A stretch of 64,000 bases of DNA from Haloglomus halophilum (lineage in GTDB: Archaea > Halobacteriota > Halobacteria > Halobacteriales > Haloarculaceae). The position numbers and the translations under genes are program-made. The stretch's first letter is position 1, and each line of letters begins with the position of its first letter. The stretch is from the NCBI RefSeq assembly GCF_024298885.1, contig NZ_CP101166.1, positions 3,347,149 to 3,411,148 of the forward strand. Direction: 5' to 3'. The notes under the pieces are model-generated. The model searched no databases and was not told where the DNA came from. It worked only from the letters and a program-made list of their open reading frames with translations. Positions 9,051-18,324 of this stretch are shown here, piece by piece.

Positions 9051-9968
9051 CTACTCGCCGCCCGTCCGCAGGAACTGGAACACGTACGTCTGCGCGTACC
9101 CGGCGTACTCCCCGCCGAAGCGCTCCCGGATGGCCCGCGAGGTGTCGGCGTAGTTGCCCTTCTCGCACTCGGGGTAGTACTCCTCGATGGCCGTGCGGAT
9201 CCACGTGTCCAGCGGAACGGCCTGGAGAAAGTCCAGCGAGAAGAGGAGGACACAGTCCGCGACCTTGTCCCCGACGCCGACGAACTGGGTGAGGTAGTCG
9301 CGGGCGGCCTCGTACTCCAGCTCCCGGGCGTCGTCGGGGTGGGCCTCCCCCTCGGCGACCATCTCGGCCGTCCGCTGGACGTACGGCGCGCGGTAGCCCA
9401 GCGACAGGTCCCGGAGGTCGGCCTCCGTGGCGGCCGCGAGCTGGCCGGGTGTCGGGAAGGCGTGGTAGGTGTCGCCGTCGAACTCGACGGGGTCGCCGTA
9501 CGCCCTCGCGAGGCGGCCCTGCATCCCGTGGATGCGCGAGACCCGCATCTGCGCCGAGCAGATGAACGATATCAGGCACGCGAACGACGGGTCCTCGACG
9601 AGGCGCATCCCCCCGTACCGCTCGTAGGCCCGGCGGAGGAGCGGGAGTTCCGGCGTGGCGTCGACGATCGCGTCGAGGTCGTCGTCCAGGCGGAGGAGCC
9701 GCGTCAGATGCTCGGGCGCGTGCGGGGTCGAGGCCTCCCACTCCAGTGCCTCCTCGCCGAGCCGGCACCGGAGGACCTCGGGTTCGTTCGTCTCCGTCTC
9801 GGTCGCCGGCAGGACGGTGTGGTACCAGGCGTCCCCGCCCCAGGCGACATCGTCGGTGAACATCCCGCCGTCGGGGCGGTCCCAGACGTAGGTCTGCCCG
9901 CTCTCGAGTGTCGACTGGAGGTCGAACCCCCCGGCGAACTCGGTGACGGGAACGCGGCCGGCGTGCAT
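9051..9968 (-). CDS. ogg: 8-oxoguanine DNA glycosylase/AP lyase (Ogg1 type)
   Basis: This 305-residue HhH-GPD glycosylase removes 8-oxoguanine and nicks the abasic site. The helix-hairpin-helix block reads FVGVGDKVADCVLL, with the Schiff-base Lys in GDK, followed by VPLDTW with the catalytic Asp. The N-terminal FDLQSTLESGQTYVWDR (the Ogg substrate-binding lobe) and the FICSAQ stretch fit the Ogg1 branch rather than MutY or Nth. There is no iron-sulfur Cys cluster. It is a single gene on the minus strand, convergent with the RNA-ligase-like gene. Confidence 0.9.
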   Translation of the reverse strand: MHAGRVPVTEFAGGFDLQSTLESGQTYVWDRPDGGMFTDDVAWGGDAWYHTVLPATETETNEPEVLRCRLGEEALEWEASTPHAPEHLTRLLRLDDDLDAIVDATPELPLLRRAYERYGGMRLVEDPSFACLISFICSAQMRVSRIHGMQGRLARAYGDPVEFDGDTYHAFPTPGQLAAATEADLRDLSLGYRAPYVQRTAEMVAEGEAHPDDARELEYEAARDYLTQFVGVGDKVADCVLLFSLDFLQAVPLDTWIRTAIEEYYPECEKGNYADTSRAIRERFGGEYAGYAQTYVFQFLRTGGE

Positions 9969-10056
9969 ACCTCGGCTCGGTTCGGGACCGGCATCCGGCT
10001 TGTGTTTCCGGCCCGGGCAAACTTCTTGATGCCAGCGTGCGAACCGTTGACTGGGT

Positions 10057-10566
10057 ATGGATTGTCGCGTTGTCGTGGAGGCGGCGGTACCCGTCTACGA
10101 TGTGGGGAGTGCCGACGAGGCAGTGCGGATCGCCATCTCGAAGACGGGAGAGATGCTCAACCCGGACCTCAACTACGTCGAGATCGACATGGGCGACCGG
10201 TCGTGCCCACACTGCGGCGACCACCTCGAACCCGCGTTCATCGCCGCCGACGAGGGGCTGGTGGCGCTGGAACTGGAGATGACGGTGTTCAACGTCGAAC
10301 GGGACGAACACGCCGCCCGCATCGCCCGGAAGGAGATCGGCCAGCGACTGGAGAACATCCCGCTGGAGGTGCTGGAGGTCGAGACCGTCGAGGCAGACGA
10401 GAACGACGCCCAGGATGGCGAGACGAGCGAGACGAGCGAGGAGAGCGCTGCTGATGCGGGAGGCGACGGATCGGCTATCGAGGACGAACTCGACCTCGAT
10501 GTCGGACTGGACGACGACGATGACGACGATATCCTTCCGGAGTTCGAGGAACTGGTCGAGGAGTGA
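10057..10566 (+). CDS. DUF555 family protein
   Basis: The 169-residue protein has the DUF555 core in its first 110 residues (MDCRVVVEAAVPVYDVG, then CPHCGDHLEPAFI), with one C-x2-C pair that could be half of a metal site. The last 60 residues are an acidic, low-complexity tail, including an Asp-only run, typical of haloarchaeal extensions. The function of the family is unknown; it is conserved in euryarchaea. The gene is followed closely by the convergent UPF0058 gene. Confidence 0.85.
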   Translation: MDCRVVVEAAVPVYDVGSADEAVRIAISKTGEMLNPDLNYVEIDMGDRSCPHCGDHLEPAFIAADEGLVALELEMTVFNVERDEHAARIARKEIGQRLENIPLEVLEVETVEADENDAQDGETSETSEESAADAGGDGSAIEDELDLDVGLDDDDDDDILPEFEELVEE

Positions 10567-10645
10567 GCCTGTGGCGGAACTCGCGCGCGCACCGTGCAGC
10601 GCTGCCGCTGGTGGGTGTGATGGATAGGATAACGCGCGGTCGCGT

Positions 10646-10882
10646 TCAGTCGGCGGCGGCGGAGACCGGCTCCGCGACCTCCTCGGTCATTTCCTCGGTG
10701 ATACCATCGGCAAGAGCGAAGACGGCGGCCTTGTGGTCGGTCTTCGACTTGTGGATGGATGTCGGGCGCACACCGAGATTCTCGTAGTCGGTGGCTGCGA
10801 CATCGTCACCTGTGCGCTGTTCGTAGTGGTTGCGTACCTCCGCAAGCAGGCCGTGGAGATGGATGAGTTCCTGCTTCTTCAT
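10646..10882 (-). CDS. UPF0058 family protein
   Basis: This 78-residue protein begins MKKQELIHLHGLLAEVRN, the conserved signature of UPF0058, a small haloarchaeal and euryarchaeal family of unknown function that is mainly helical. The ATG at 10882 is preferred over the in-frame GTG at 10888 because family members begin with MKKQ. A TATA-like element about 30 bases upstream points to a very short leader. It is divergent from aIF2-beta. Confidence 0.88.
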   Translation of the reverse strand: MKKQELIHLHGLLAEVRNHYEQRTGDDVAATDYENLGVRPTSIHKSKTDHKAAVFALADGITEEMTEEVAEPVSAAAD

Positions 10883-10910
10883 ACTCACCCGCGCTTTACC
10901 ACTGGATGGT

Positions 10911-10918
10911 TATAGTAT
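10911..10918 (-). promoter_or_regulatory. TATA box for the UPF0058 gene
   Basis: On the minus strand the sequence reads ATACTATA, 29-36 bases before the ATG at 10882, in a locally AT-rich patch. This is the usual distance for haloarchaeal transcripts with little or no leader. It is a positional inference only. Confidence 0.5.
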
Positions 10919-11127
10919 TATCCTGAGTGACGTTAACATGGAGTGTCGTTTCGGGGTCGCTACTCCCCGGCAACGGCCGAATCGCCGTGACAACCACCCA
11001 CGTGCTTGGTGGCAACTACTGCCGGTGGTCGGCCCCCGTCGGGGACATCGGTCGGCGGGGTGGGCCGGCGCGCGCCGGGCCGACAGCCAACGTGAAAGCT
11101 TTGAGGACCCGCCAAATAGCCCGGCAC

Positions 11128-11532
11128 ATGAGCTACGATGACCACCTCGACCGCGCGCTGGAGGAGACGCCCGACATCGAGGGGAGCGGCGACCGGTTCC
11201 AGGTGCCCGAGGTCGAGGTCCGTCAGGAGGGGAACGTCACGGTGTTCGAGAACTTCCAGGGGACCATCGACCAGCTCGGTCGCGAGGCGGACCACGTCAT
11301 GAAGTTCGTCCAGAACGAGCTGGGGACCAGCGCCTCCATCGACGAGCGGGGACGGCTCCGGCTCACCGGCGACTTCCGACAGGCCCGCGTCCAGGACGCC
11401 ATCGAGGAGTACGCCGAGGCGTACGTCCGCTGTCCGGAGTGTGGCCTCCCTGACACCAACATCGTCCGCGAGGGCGGCGCCGAGCTGCTCCAGTGTGACG
11501 CCTGCGGGGCCCGGTCGGCGACCGGCAGCTGA
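11128..11532 (+). CDS. eif2b: Translation initiation factor aIF2 subunit beta
   Basis: The 134-residue protein is the usual length for archaeal aIF2-beta. It has the alpha-beta core (VTVFENFQGTIDQLGREADHV, then FVQNELGTSASIDERGRLRL) and a C-terminal zinc ribbon with two C-x2-C pairs (CPECG and CDACG). With the alpha and gamma subunits it forms the ternary complex that brings initiator tRNA to the small ribosomal subunit. The ATG at 11128 was chosen because the longer frame upstream to 10927 has no family similarity. The minus-strand small zinc-finger gene is convergent. Confidence 0.93.
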   Translation: MSYDDHLDRALEETPDIEGSGDRFQVPEVEVRQEGNVTVFENFQGTIDQLGREADHVMKFVQNELGTSASIDERGRLRLTGDFRQARVQDAIEEYAEAYVRCPECGLPDTNIVREGGAELLQCDACGARSATGS

Positions 11533-11662
11533 CGAACCGGTATCTCGGCGGATAGATCGATAATGGACCGGTTTCGGATATTATCCTCGGAGTAACACGG
11601 GAGTATCTGGACCAGGGGGCGGAACTGGTTCGTATCCTCGCGATTTCGGGGCTCTCCTCGCG

Positions 11663-11839
11663 TCAGAACTGCTTCATCGTCTTCAGGTCGTGTTCGGTGC
11701 GCGCGAACTCGGAGAGACGCCGGGTCGCGTGACAGGCCGGACAGTGGAACGTGGTCGAGACCTCGGGCAGGTCGGAGGGAGTGGACTCCCAGTTCTTGCC
11801 ACATTCCGGACAGAGCAATCGTGCGTACGTCTCTTCCAT
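11663..11839 (-). CDS. Small CPxCG-type zinc-finger protein (58 aa)
   Basis: Translation of this short gene gives 58 residues, starting MEETYARLLCPECGKNW and carrying a second pair, FHCPACHATRRL, so there are two C-P-x-C motifs spaced for one zinc site. The tail ends HDLKTMKQF. Haloarchaea encode many such small zinc-finger proteins, generally of unknown role and likely to bind nucleic acid or protein. The reading frame shows strong GC bias at third positions, and the two knuckles are intact. It lies between aIF2-beta and TFB; whether it shares a transcript with TFB is not clear, since 133 bases separate them. Confidence 0.8.
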   Translation of the reverse strand: MEETYARLLCPECGKNWESTPSDLPEVSTTFHCPACHATRRLSEFARTEHDLKTMKQF

Positions 11840-11972
11840 ACCGTCGCCGAACGAGCAGGGGACGCAAAAACGTTGTCACCGGTACGGTTCGCTGTCACTG
11901 GTCGGTCTCGACAACTACCGAACAGAAATCGTTGCCGCGGGGGTTCGCCCGCGGCCCGCACCCATCAGGGAA

Positions 11973-12941
11973 TCAGGCTGTGATGACCTCGGCGGCCTCG
12001 AGCAGCTCCTTGTACCGGTTCCGGATGGTGACCTCGGAGATGCTGGCGACCTCGCTGACCTCGCTCTGCGTGACCTTCTCGTTGCAGAGCAGGGCCGCGG
12101 CGTACACCGCGGCGGCGGCGAGGCCGACGGGCGACTTGCCCGAGAGGAGGCCGGCCTCGCGGCCGTCCTCGACGAGGTCGCGGGCGCGGCGCTCGACCTC
12201 GTCGCTGAGTTCGAGGTCGGAGGCGAACCGGGGGATGTAGCTCTCCGGGTCCGCCGGGGCGATCTCCAGGTTCAGCTCCCGGACGATGTACCGGTAGGTG
12301 CGAGTGAGCTCCATGCGGTCGACTCGCGAGACCACGCTGATCTCGTCGAGCGAGCGCGGGACGCCGGCCTGTCGCGCCGCCGCGTAGACGGACGCGGTGG
12401 CGACGCCCTCGATGGAGCGGCCGGGGAGCAGGTTCTCCGCGAGCGCGCGCCGGTAGATGACCGACGCGGTCTCGCGGACGTTCTCGGGGAGGCCCAGTGC
12501 GCTGGACATCCGGTCGATCTCGCCGAGGGCCTGCTTGAGGTTGCGCTCCTTGGAGTCGCGGGTCCGGAAGCGCTCGTTCCAGGTGCGGAGCCGCTGCATC
12601 TTCTGCCGCTGGCGGCTGGACAGGGAGTTACCGTAGGCGTCCTTGTCCTGCCAGCCGATGTTGGTCGAGAGCCCCTTGTCGTGCATCATCTTGGTCGTCG
12701 GGGCGCCGACGCGGCTCTTGTTGTCGCGCTCGGCCGAGTCGAACGCGCGCCACTCGGGCCCGCGGTCGATGCTGTCCTCCTCGACCACGAGGCCACAGTC
12801 GCTGCAGACGACCTCCCCGTGCTCCGTGTCGGTCTCGAGCCGGCCGCTGCACTCGGGGCACGTGGTCGCCTCCTCGCTCTCCTGTGTCCGCTCGGCCTCG
12901 CTGGTGGTCTCCTGTGTTCGGAGTGTCGTGGTATCGCTCAT
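11973..12941 (-). CDS. tfb: Transcription initiation factor IIB (TFB)
   Basis: The 322-residue protein has the full TFB architecture. An N-terminal zinc ribbon (CPECSGRL, then VVCSDCGLVVEED) binds RNA polymerase. The B-reader/linker follows (RAFDSAERDNKSRVGAP). Two cyclin-like repeats at about 125-205 and 220-310 bind TBP and the BRE. A preceding acidic tail of about 25 residues is halophile-specific. Haloarchaea carry several TFBs; which paralogue this is cannot be told from sequence alone. A minus-strand TATA-like TTTAAGTA near 13029-13036 would give a leader of roughly 60 bases. Confidence 0.95.
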   Translation of the reverse strand: MSDTTTLRTQETTSEAERTQESEEATTCPECSGRLETDTEHGEVVCSDCGLVVEEDSIDRGPEWRAFDSAERDNKSRVGAPTTKMMHDKGLSTNIGWQDKDAYGNSLSSRQRQKMQRLRTWNERFRTRDSKERNLKQALGEIDRMSSALGLPENVRETASVIYRRALAENLLPGRSIEGVATASVYAAARQAGVPRSLDEISVVSRVDRMELTRTYRYIVRELNLEIAPADPESYIPRFASDLELSDEVERRARDLVEDGREAGLLSGKSPVGLAAAAVYAAALLCNEKVTQSEVSEVASISEVTIRNRYKELLEAAEVITA

Positions 12942-13170
12942 GATGGGTGCGAGAGACGCCCCTGCCGGGCCGGGAAAGCCAAAGAATTCCGGCGGGACGA
13001 CTCCTTACCCACAGTAAGGTCGAAAGCTACTTAAACCTTTCGCCGTCGTGAGGGTCGTTAACACGATTGTGGCCGCCCGTAACGCCCGAATTCGTACATT
13101 CTCCATCAGGACGGTGCATCCGCTCCGAGAAGTGGTAGTATAAAAGAATGTCGGAGTTCAGTACTTGAAT

Positions 13171-13190
13171 CTACCGGATGGAACCGGTAG
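13171..13190 (-). terminator. Hairpin just after the surface-protein stop codon
   Basis: CTACCGG and CCGGTAG form a perfect 7-bp stem around a 6-base loop, one base beyond the TGA of the upstream minus-strand gene. It could help terminate or stabilise that transcript. There is no clear U-tract right after it, so a terminator role is only possible. Confidence 0.35.
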
Positions 13191-13191
13191 C

Positions 13192-15978
13192 TCAGCTGCG
13201 TCGGGCGAGCAGTGCCGCGCCCAGCAGGGCCAGGACCGCGATGACCGCGCCGAAGCCGGGCTGACCGTCGGACTCGGTGGAGTCGGGGGTGCCGTCACCG
13301 CCGTCACCACCCATCCCGGTGTCGGTCGCGCCGTCGGCCAGCGTGACCTGCGCGTCCGCGAGGACGATGTCGCCCCCGGCGGTCACGTAGGGCGCGTCGG
13401 CGCCGCCCTCACTGGAGACGAAGTCGTACTGCTGGTTGTCGTTGGTGTCGCGGTGCGGCATCGCGACGAACGTCCCCGACTCCTCGACGGGGTCGTCCAG
13501 CGAGACCTCGACGTCCTCGTTCGTGCCGGCTTCGAGGTAGTCCGAGCTGCCCCGGACGCTGTCGAAGGTGGCACCGTCGAGCAGGGTCGCGTCGTGGATG
13601 GTCACGAAGCCGCCCTGCGACATCGAGACCGAAGCGACCGTCAGCGAGTCGCCCGCGGTCTCCTGGGCCTCGAAGGTGACCGAGGCCGAGCGCACCGTCA
13701 GGCTGGCCGGGGCGACGACTGCCTCGCCGCCGCTCGTGTACGGCCCGTCCGCACTGCCCTCGGAGGAGACGAAGTCGTACGCCTCGTTGTCGTTGGAGTC
13801 CTTGTGCGGCATCGCGATGATGGTGCCGGACTCCGTGTACGGGTCGTCCAGTGAGACGCTGATGTTCTCGTGGGAGCCGGCCTCCAGGTAGTCGGAGGTG
13901 CCCCGCACGGAGTCGAAGACGTCGCCGTCGAGGAGGGTCCCGTCGTGGATCGTGACGAAGCCACCCTGCGAGAGGGTCGCGCTCGCCACGTTCACGGAGT
14001 CGGCCTGCCCGTTGGCGGTCTGGTTGTTCAGCGTGACCGTCGCCGTGCCGCCGCCCATCCCCATGTCGGAGACGTTGACCGTGGCGGGCGCCACGACGAT
14101 ATCCTTCGCCACGTAGGGTCCGTCGGCGGTGCCCTCACTGGTGACGAAGTCGTACTGCTGGTTGTCGTTCGTGTCGTAGTGCGGCATCGCGATGAGCGTG
14201 GTCGACTCCTCGAGACTGTCGAGGGAGACGCTCACGTTCTCGTGCGTGCCGGGCCCGAGGTACTCGGACGTGCCACGCACGCTGTCGAAGACCGCTCCCT
14301 CGAGGAGGCTCGCGTCGTGGATGGTGACGAAGCCGCCGTCGTGGAGCGTCGCGGACTGCACCGTGACGTTCGTGTCGGACGTGGTCTGTGACTCGAAGGT
14401 GACCTGCGCGTTGACGGTCGCCTTCGCCGTGTCGATGACGAGGTTGCCACCGTTCGTGGTGACGGGGCCGTCCTCGCTACCCTCGGTGGTGACGAAGTCG
14501 TACGACTCGTCGCCGTCCGTCTCACGGTGAGCCATCGGGATGACCGTGCCGGACTCCTGCAGCGGGTCGTCCAGCGTGATAGTGACGTTGTCGTAGTAGC
14601 CGGCCTCGAGGAACTCGGAGGAGCCCCGGACGCTGCCGGTCACGGCGCCCGCGTTGAGCGAGGCGTCGTGGATCGTCACGTAGCCGTCCTCGGAGAGGTC
14701 GACGTGGTCGACGACGACCGTGGTCCCGTCGGACGGCTGGGCGGCGATGTGGAAGTTGGCCGCGATGTCCAGCGTCGCCTGGTCGATGACGGCGCCGTTG
14801 TCGTCCGTGTACGGGCCGTCGTTGTTGCCCTCGCTACGGACGAAGTCGTAGCGCTGGTTGTCGTTCGTGTCCTTGTGCGCCATCGGGACGACGGTCGCGT
14901 TGTCGTCCGTGAACGGCTCGTCCAGCACGATGTGGACGTTCTCGTGGTAGCCCGGACCCAGGTAGTGCGAGGTACCACGGACGCTGCCGAAGGCGTCGTC
15001 AGAGACGTTCGCGTCGTGTGCGGTGACGAAGCCGCCCTCGGGGAGGAAGACGGAATCGACCGTCACGAGGTGCCCGCCACTGACCTCGTCGGCCATCGTG
15101 ACGTTCGCCGTGTCCGTCAGCTCCGCGCTCGCGGAGTCGAGGACGATGTTCCCGTCCGTGTCCGTGTAGGGACCGTCGTCCTCGCCGTTGCTCGTGACGA
15201 AGTCGTACGACCCGTCGTCGTCCGTGTCACGGTGGGGCATCGGGATGACCGTGTCGTCGTTCTCCAGCGGCTCGTCGAGCGTGACGCGAACGTCCTCGTG
15301 GACGCCGGCGCCCAGCTTCGGGCTCACGCCACGGACGCTCTCGAAGGTCGCCCCGTCGAGGAGCGAGGAGTCGTGGATGGCGAGGAAGCCGCCGTTGGCC
15401 AGCTCCGTCCGGTCGACGAACACGTGTTCGCCGTCGGTCGGCTGGTCGGAGATCGAGACCGTCGCGGAGGCGGTGACCGTCCCCACGTCGACGACGATCT
15501 CACCGTCGGCCGTGTACGGGCCGTCGACCTCGGCGTTCCCCGAGACGAACTCGTAGATACGGTCGCCGTCGGTGTCCTTGTGCGGCATCGCGACGAGCGT
15601 CGTGGTGTTCTCGATGGGGTCGTCCAGCCGAACGGTGACGTTCGTGTGGTTGCCCGGCGAGAGGTACTTCGAACTCCCGCGGACGCTGGAGAGGACCTTC
15701 GCGCCGCCCTCGTTGACCGAGGCGTCGTGGATGGTCACGAACCCGCCGTCCGGGACGTAGACCTGCTGGACCGTGACGGTGGTGCCGCCACTGGTCTGGT
15801 TGTCCAGTGTCGCGCTCGCGACGTGCGAGAGCGCGGCCGAATCAGTCGTGGTCGATACTGCCGATGAACTGCCCGAATCGGCGTCGGTCGCTGTCGCGCC
15901 GACCGCCCCGACACCCATCGTCATCCCGGAGAGGACGAGTGCCGCGGCGATCATCAGCACGGATATCCGTCGATGCAT
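13192..15978 (-). CDS. Seven-repeat PGF-CTERM cell-surface protein (DUF7282-like repeats)
   Basis: This 928-residue protein has a Sec-type signal (MHRRISVLMIAAALVLSG) and ends in PGFGAVIAVLALLGAALLARRS, a PGF-CTERM tail recognised by archaeosortase A for lipid anchoring. Between them are seven repeats of about 115-125 residues. Each has a GGFVTIHDA-like strand, SVRGxSxYL, and AMPHxDTNDNxxYDFV followed by an EGxxDGPY turn. The D-rich DTNDNQQYDF or DTDGDRIYEF segments look like calcium-binding loops. The architecture resembles haloarchaeal DUF7282 surface proteins of unknown function. The ATG at 15978 starts the signal peptide; the longer frame to 16107 is rejected. It is a likely component of the cell envelope. 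Confidence 0.85.
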   Translation of the reverse strand: MHRRISVLMIAAALVLSGMTMGVGAVGATATDADSGSSSAVSTTTDSAALSHVASATLDNQTSGGTTVTVQQVYVPDGGFVTIHDASVNEGGAKVLSSVRGSSKYLSPGNHTNVTVRLDDPIENTTTLVAMPHKDTDGDRIYEFVSGNAEVDGPYTADGEIVVDVGTVTASATVSISDQPTDGEHVFVDRTELANGGFLAIHDSSLLDGATFESVRGVSPKLGAGVHEDVRVTLDEPLENDDTVIPMPHRDTDDDGSYDFVTSNGEDDGPYTDTDGNIVLDSASAELTDTANVTMADEVSGGHLVTVDSVFLPEGGFVTAHDANVSDDAFGSVRGTSHYLGPGYHENVHIVLDEPFTDDNATVVPMAHKDTNDNQRYDFVRSEGNNDGPYTDDNGAVIDQATLDIAANFHIAAQPSDGTTVVVDHVDLSEDGYVTIHDASLNAGAVTGSVRGSSEFLEAGYYDNVTITLDDPLQESGTVIPMAHRETDGDESYDFVTTEGSEDGPVTTNGGNLVIDTAKATVNAQVTFESQTTSDTNVTVQSATLHDGGFVTIHDASLLEGAVFDSVRGTSEYLGPGTHENVSVSLDSLEESTTLIAMPHYDTNDNQQYDFVTSEGTADGPYVAKDIVVAPATVNVSDMGMGGGTATVTLNNQTANGQADSVNVASATLSQGGFVTIHDGTLLDGDVFDSVRGTSDYLEAGSHENISVSLDDPYTESGTIIAMPHKDSNDNEAYDFVSSEGSADGPYTSGGEAVVAPASLTVRSASVTFEAQETAGDSLTVASVSMSQGGFVTIHDATLLDGATFDSVRGSSDYLEAGTNEDVEVSLDDPVEESGTFVAMPHRDTNDNQQYDFVSSEGGADAPYVTAGGDIVLADAQVTLADGATDTGMGGDGGDGTPDSTESDGQPGFGAVIAVLALLGAALLARRS

Positions 15979-16122
15979 ACACCTGTACGTCACGGAGCCA
16001 CTGTAAAGCGATATTCCGACTTTCAGCCCCCCTCGGCCCACACTCTCACCCAATTTCGTGTCTGGTTGCCGGCGCCCCGACGAGGGTCGGGTCCGTCCCC
16101 ACGCCACCCGGCGGTCCGGGGG

Positions 16123-16407
16123 TCAGACCGTGAACAGGTGCCCCTCGTCGGGTACGTCGAACAGCCCGATTCGGGCGCCCGCGTCGAGCCACGCGTGCCC
16201 GTAGGAGAAGGCCGCCAGCGCGTTCACGGGGTCGTCGTCCTCGCGGAAGTGGCGCCCGTCCTCCAGATACGAGCGGGCCATCTCCTCGTACTCCGCGGCG
16301 GCGTCGGCGAGCGGCGTCTCGGCCGGCGGGACGGCCTCGGCGGCGTCGAGGGCCTCGGCCAGCAGTCGCTCGTAGCGGTCGGTCTTCTCGGCGAGGTCGG
16401 CTGACAT
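16123..16407 (-). CDS. DUF357 family protein
   Basis: The 94-residue helical protein matches the short archaeal DUF357 family. It has [14 protein letters not shown] at the N terminus, then [32 protein letters not shown], here split by positions about 49-80, which resembles a helical hairpin seen in that family. Function is unknown. It is transcribed away from RNase J, with a 420-base divergent intergenic region. Confidence 0.8.
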   Translation of the reverse strand: MSADLAEKTDRYERLLAEALDAAEAVPPAETPLADAAAEYEEMARSYLEDGRHFREDDDPVNALAAFSYGHAWLDAGARIGLFDVPDEGHLFTV

Positions 16408-16827
16408 ATCTCGAAGGGGACCGGCGAATCGCCTAAGCGTGTCGGCACGAGCGAGGAGCGGCCGTCCGACCCCGGCTCGTTGCTCCACTGGTCCGTTGCT
16501 TCACCGGCCGAACCCCCGAACTTATACGCCTGCGCTGCAGAGTTGCAGGTAACCGAGCATCGGTCGCCCCGGGAACGCGTACGGGGGGCGACCGGCAGCG
16601 TCGTCGGGACGGTCCGGGATGGCTCCAGTCGGGGCCGACCGGGGCCCGCCCGACGACCCGCCGACGGTCGGCACGCCCCGGCCACGGCTCCGCTTGGAGT
16701 CGCTGGACCGGCCTCCGGGTCCGCGTTCGGGCCCTGCGGTCGCGGGACGTCCGCCCGTCGTCGGCCGCGCAGCCATGCGCTCTCGCCGGTCCCCCCGTCG
16801 TCCGGGGCGGCCACTCGGCATAGAACA
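16408..16827. other. Long divergent intergenic region upstream of RNase J
   Basis: No convincing gene is seen in these 420 bases. The only clear promoter-like element facing RNase J is CTTATACG at 16521-16528, about 300 bases before the ATG, close to two GTTGCAG/GCTGCAG half-repeats. If used, the rnj mRNA would have a leader of about 280 bases. The rest is GC-rich with no U-tract or obvious hairpin. Confidence 0.4.
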
Positions 16828-18180
16828 ATGGAAGTAGAAATCGCGACAATCGGCGGTTACGAGGAGGTCGGCCGGCAGATGACTGCCGTGCGGGCCGGCG
16901 ACGACGTCGTCGTCTTCGACATGGGGCTCAACCTGTCGAAGGTCCTCATCCACGACAACGTCGAGACCGAGCGGATGCACAGCCTGGACCTCATCGACAT
17001 GGGGGCCATCCCGGACGACCGGGTCATGAGCGACATCGAGGGCGACGTGCAGGCCATCGTGCCGACGCACGGCCACCTCGACCACATCGGCGCCATCTCC
17101 AAGCTCGCCCACCGATACGACGCGCCCATCGTGGCGACGCCGTTCACCATCGAGCTGGTCAAACAGCAGATCCAGAGCGAGGAGAAGTTCGGCGTCAAGA
17201 ACGACCTCATCAAGATGGATGCCGGGGAGACGATGTCCATCGGGGATTCGGGCAACGTCGACCTGGAGTTCGTCAACGTGACCCACTCCATCATCGACGC
17301 CATCAACCCCGTCGTCCACACGCCCGAGGGCGCCGTGGTCTACGGGCTGGACAAGCGGATGGACCACACGCCGGTCATCGGCGACCCCATCGACATGGAG
17401 CGGTTCCGCGAGATCGGCCGCGAGGGCGAGGGCGTCCTCGCGTACATCGAGGACTGCACCAACGCGGGCAAGAAGGGCCGCACGCCCTCCGAGTCCGTCG
17501 CCCGGCGCCACCTCAAGGACGTGATGACCTCCATCGAGGACTACGACGGCGGCATCGTCGCCACCACGTTCTCGAGCCACGTCGCCCGCGTGAAGAGCCT
17601 CGTCGAGTTCGCCCGCGACATCGGGCGCCAGCCGGTCCTGCTGGGCCGGTCGATGGAGAAGTACTCCGGCACCGCCGAGCGCCTCGGCTTCGTCGACTTC
17701 CTCGACGACGTCGGTATGTACGGCCACCGCAAGAGCGTGGACCGCACGTTCAAGCGCATCATGAACGAGGGCAAGGAGAAATACCTGCCCGTCGTGACGG
17801 GCCACCAGGGCGAGCCGCGCGCGATGCTCACCCGGATGGGTCGTGGCGAGACGCCCTACGAGCTGGACCAGGGTGACAAGGTCATCTTCTCGGCCCGGGT
17901 CATCCCGGAGCCGACCAACGAGGGCCAGCGCTACCAGTCCGAGCAGCTCCTCCGGATGCAGGGTGCGCGCATCTACGACGACATCCACGTCTCTGGGCAC
18001 CTGAACCAGGAGGGCCACTACGCGATGCTGGACGCGCTCCAGCCCCAGAACGTCATCCCGGCCCACCAGAACATGAAGGGCTTCGCGCCGTACGCGGACC
18101 TGTGCAAGTCCGAGGGCTACAAGCTGGGTCGTGACCTCCACGTCACGTCCAACGGCAACACCATCCAGCTGACCGAGTAA
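16828..18180 (+). CDS. rnj: Ribonuclease J (beta-CASP metallo-beta-lactamase)
   Basis: The 450-residue protein has the metallo-beta-lactamase signature [10 protein letters not shown] (residues about 79-88), the beta-CASP motifs ([10 protein letters not shown], then [13 protein letters not shown]) and a C-terminal block VIPAHQN. Archaeal RNase J is a 5'-to-3' exoribonuclease for RNA turnover. Length fits the archaeal short form with no extra C-terminal domain. The ATG at 16828 begins [18 protein letters not shown] as in relatives; the reading frame is open further upstream, but that part lacks similarity. GGPP synthase lies downstream on the same strand, as is common in haloarchaea. Confidence 0.93.
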   Translation: MEVEIATIGGYEEVGRQMTAVRAGDDVVVFDMGLNLSKVLIHDNVETERMHSLDLIDMGAIPDDRVMSDIEGDVQAIVPTHGHLDHIGAISKLAHRYDAPIVATPFTIELVKQQIQSEEKFGVKNDLIKMDAGETMSIGDSGNVDLEFVNVTHSIIDAINPVVHTPEGAVVYGLDKRMDHTPVIGDPIDMERFREIGREGEGVLAYIEDCTNAGKKGRTPSESVARRHLKDVMTSIEDYDGGIVATTFSSHVARVKSLVEFARDIGRQPVLLGRSMEKYSGTAERLGFVDFLDDVGMYGHRKSVDRTFKRIMNEGKEKYLPVVTGHQGEPRAMLTRMGRGETPYELDQGDKVIFSARVIPEPTNEGQRYQSEQLLRMQGARIYDDIHVSGHLNQEGHYAMLDALQPQNVIPAHQNMKGFAPYADLCKSEGYKLGRDLHVTSNGNTIQLTE

Positions 18181-18294
18181 TCCGGGTACGGGACCCCGTC
18201 CCCCGTGAGCGCCCTGCGATATTCCACTCGCCCGACGGGCTGGGTGACGCCGGACGTTCAGCAGTCGTATCGGGGGCCGTTATCTGCCCTGCCC

Positions 18295-18303
18295 TTTTTA
18301 TAT
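18295..18303 (+). promoter_or_regulatory. TATA box for the small membrane protein
   Basis: TTTTTATAT lies 22-30 bases before the ATG at 18325, in an otherwise GC-rich region. The spacing predicts a leaderless mRNA. Confidence 0.55.
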
Positions 18304-18324
18304 TCAGCTTGCATTATGGTATGC

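Noticed and set aside
16480..16827. In-frame upstream extension of RNase J
   Set aside because: The frame is open, but the sequence has no similarity to RNase J N termini, whereas [14 protein letters not shown] at 16828 fits.
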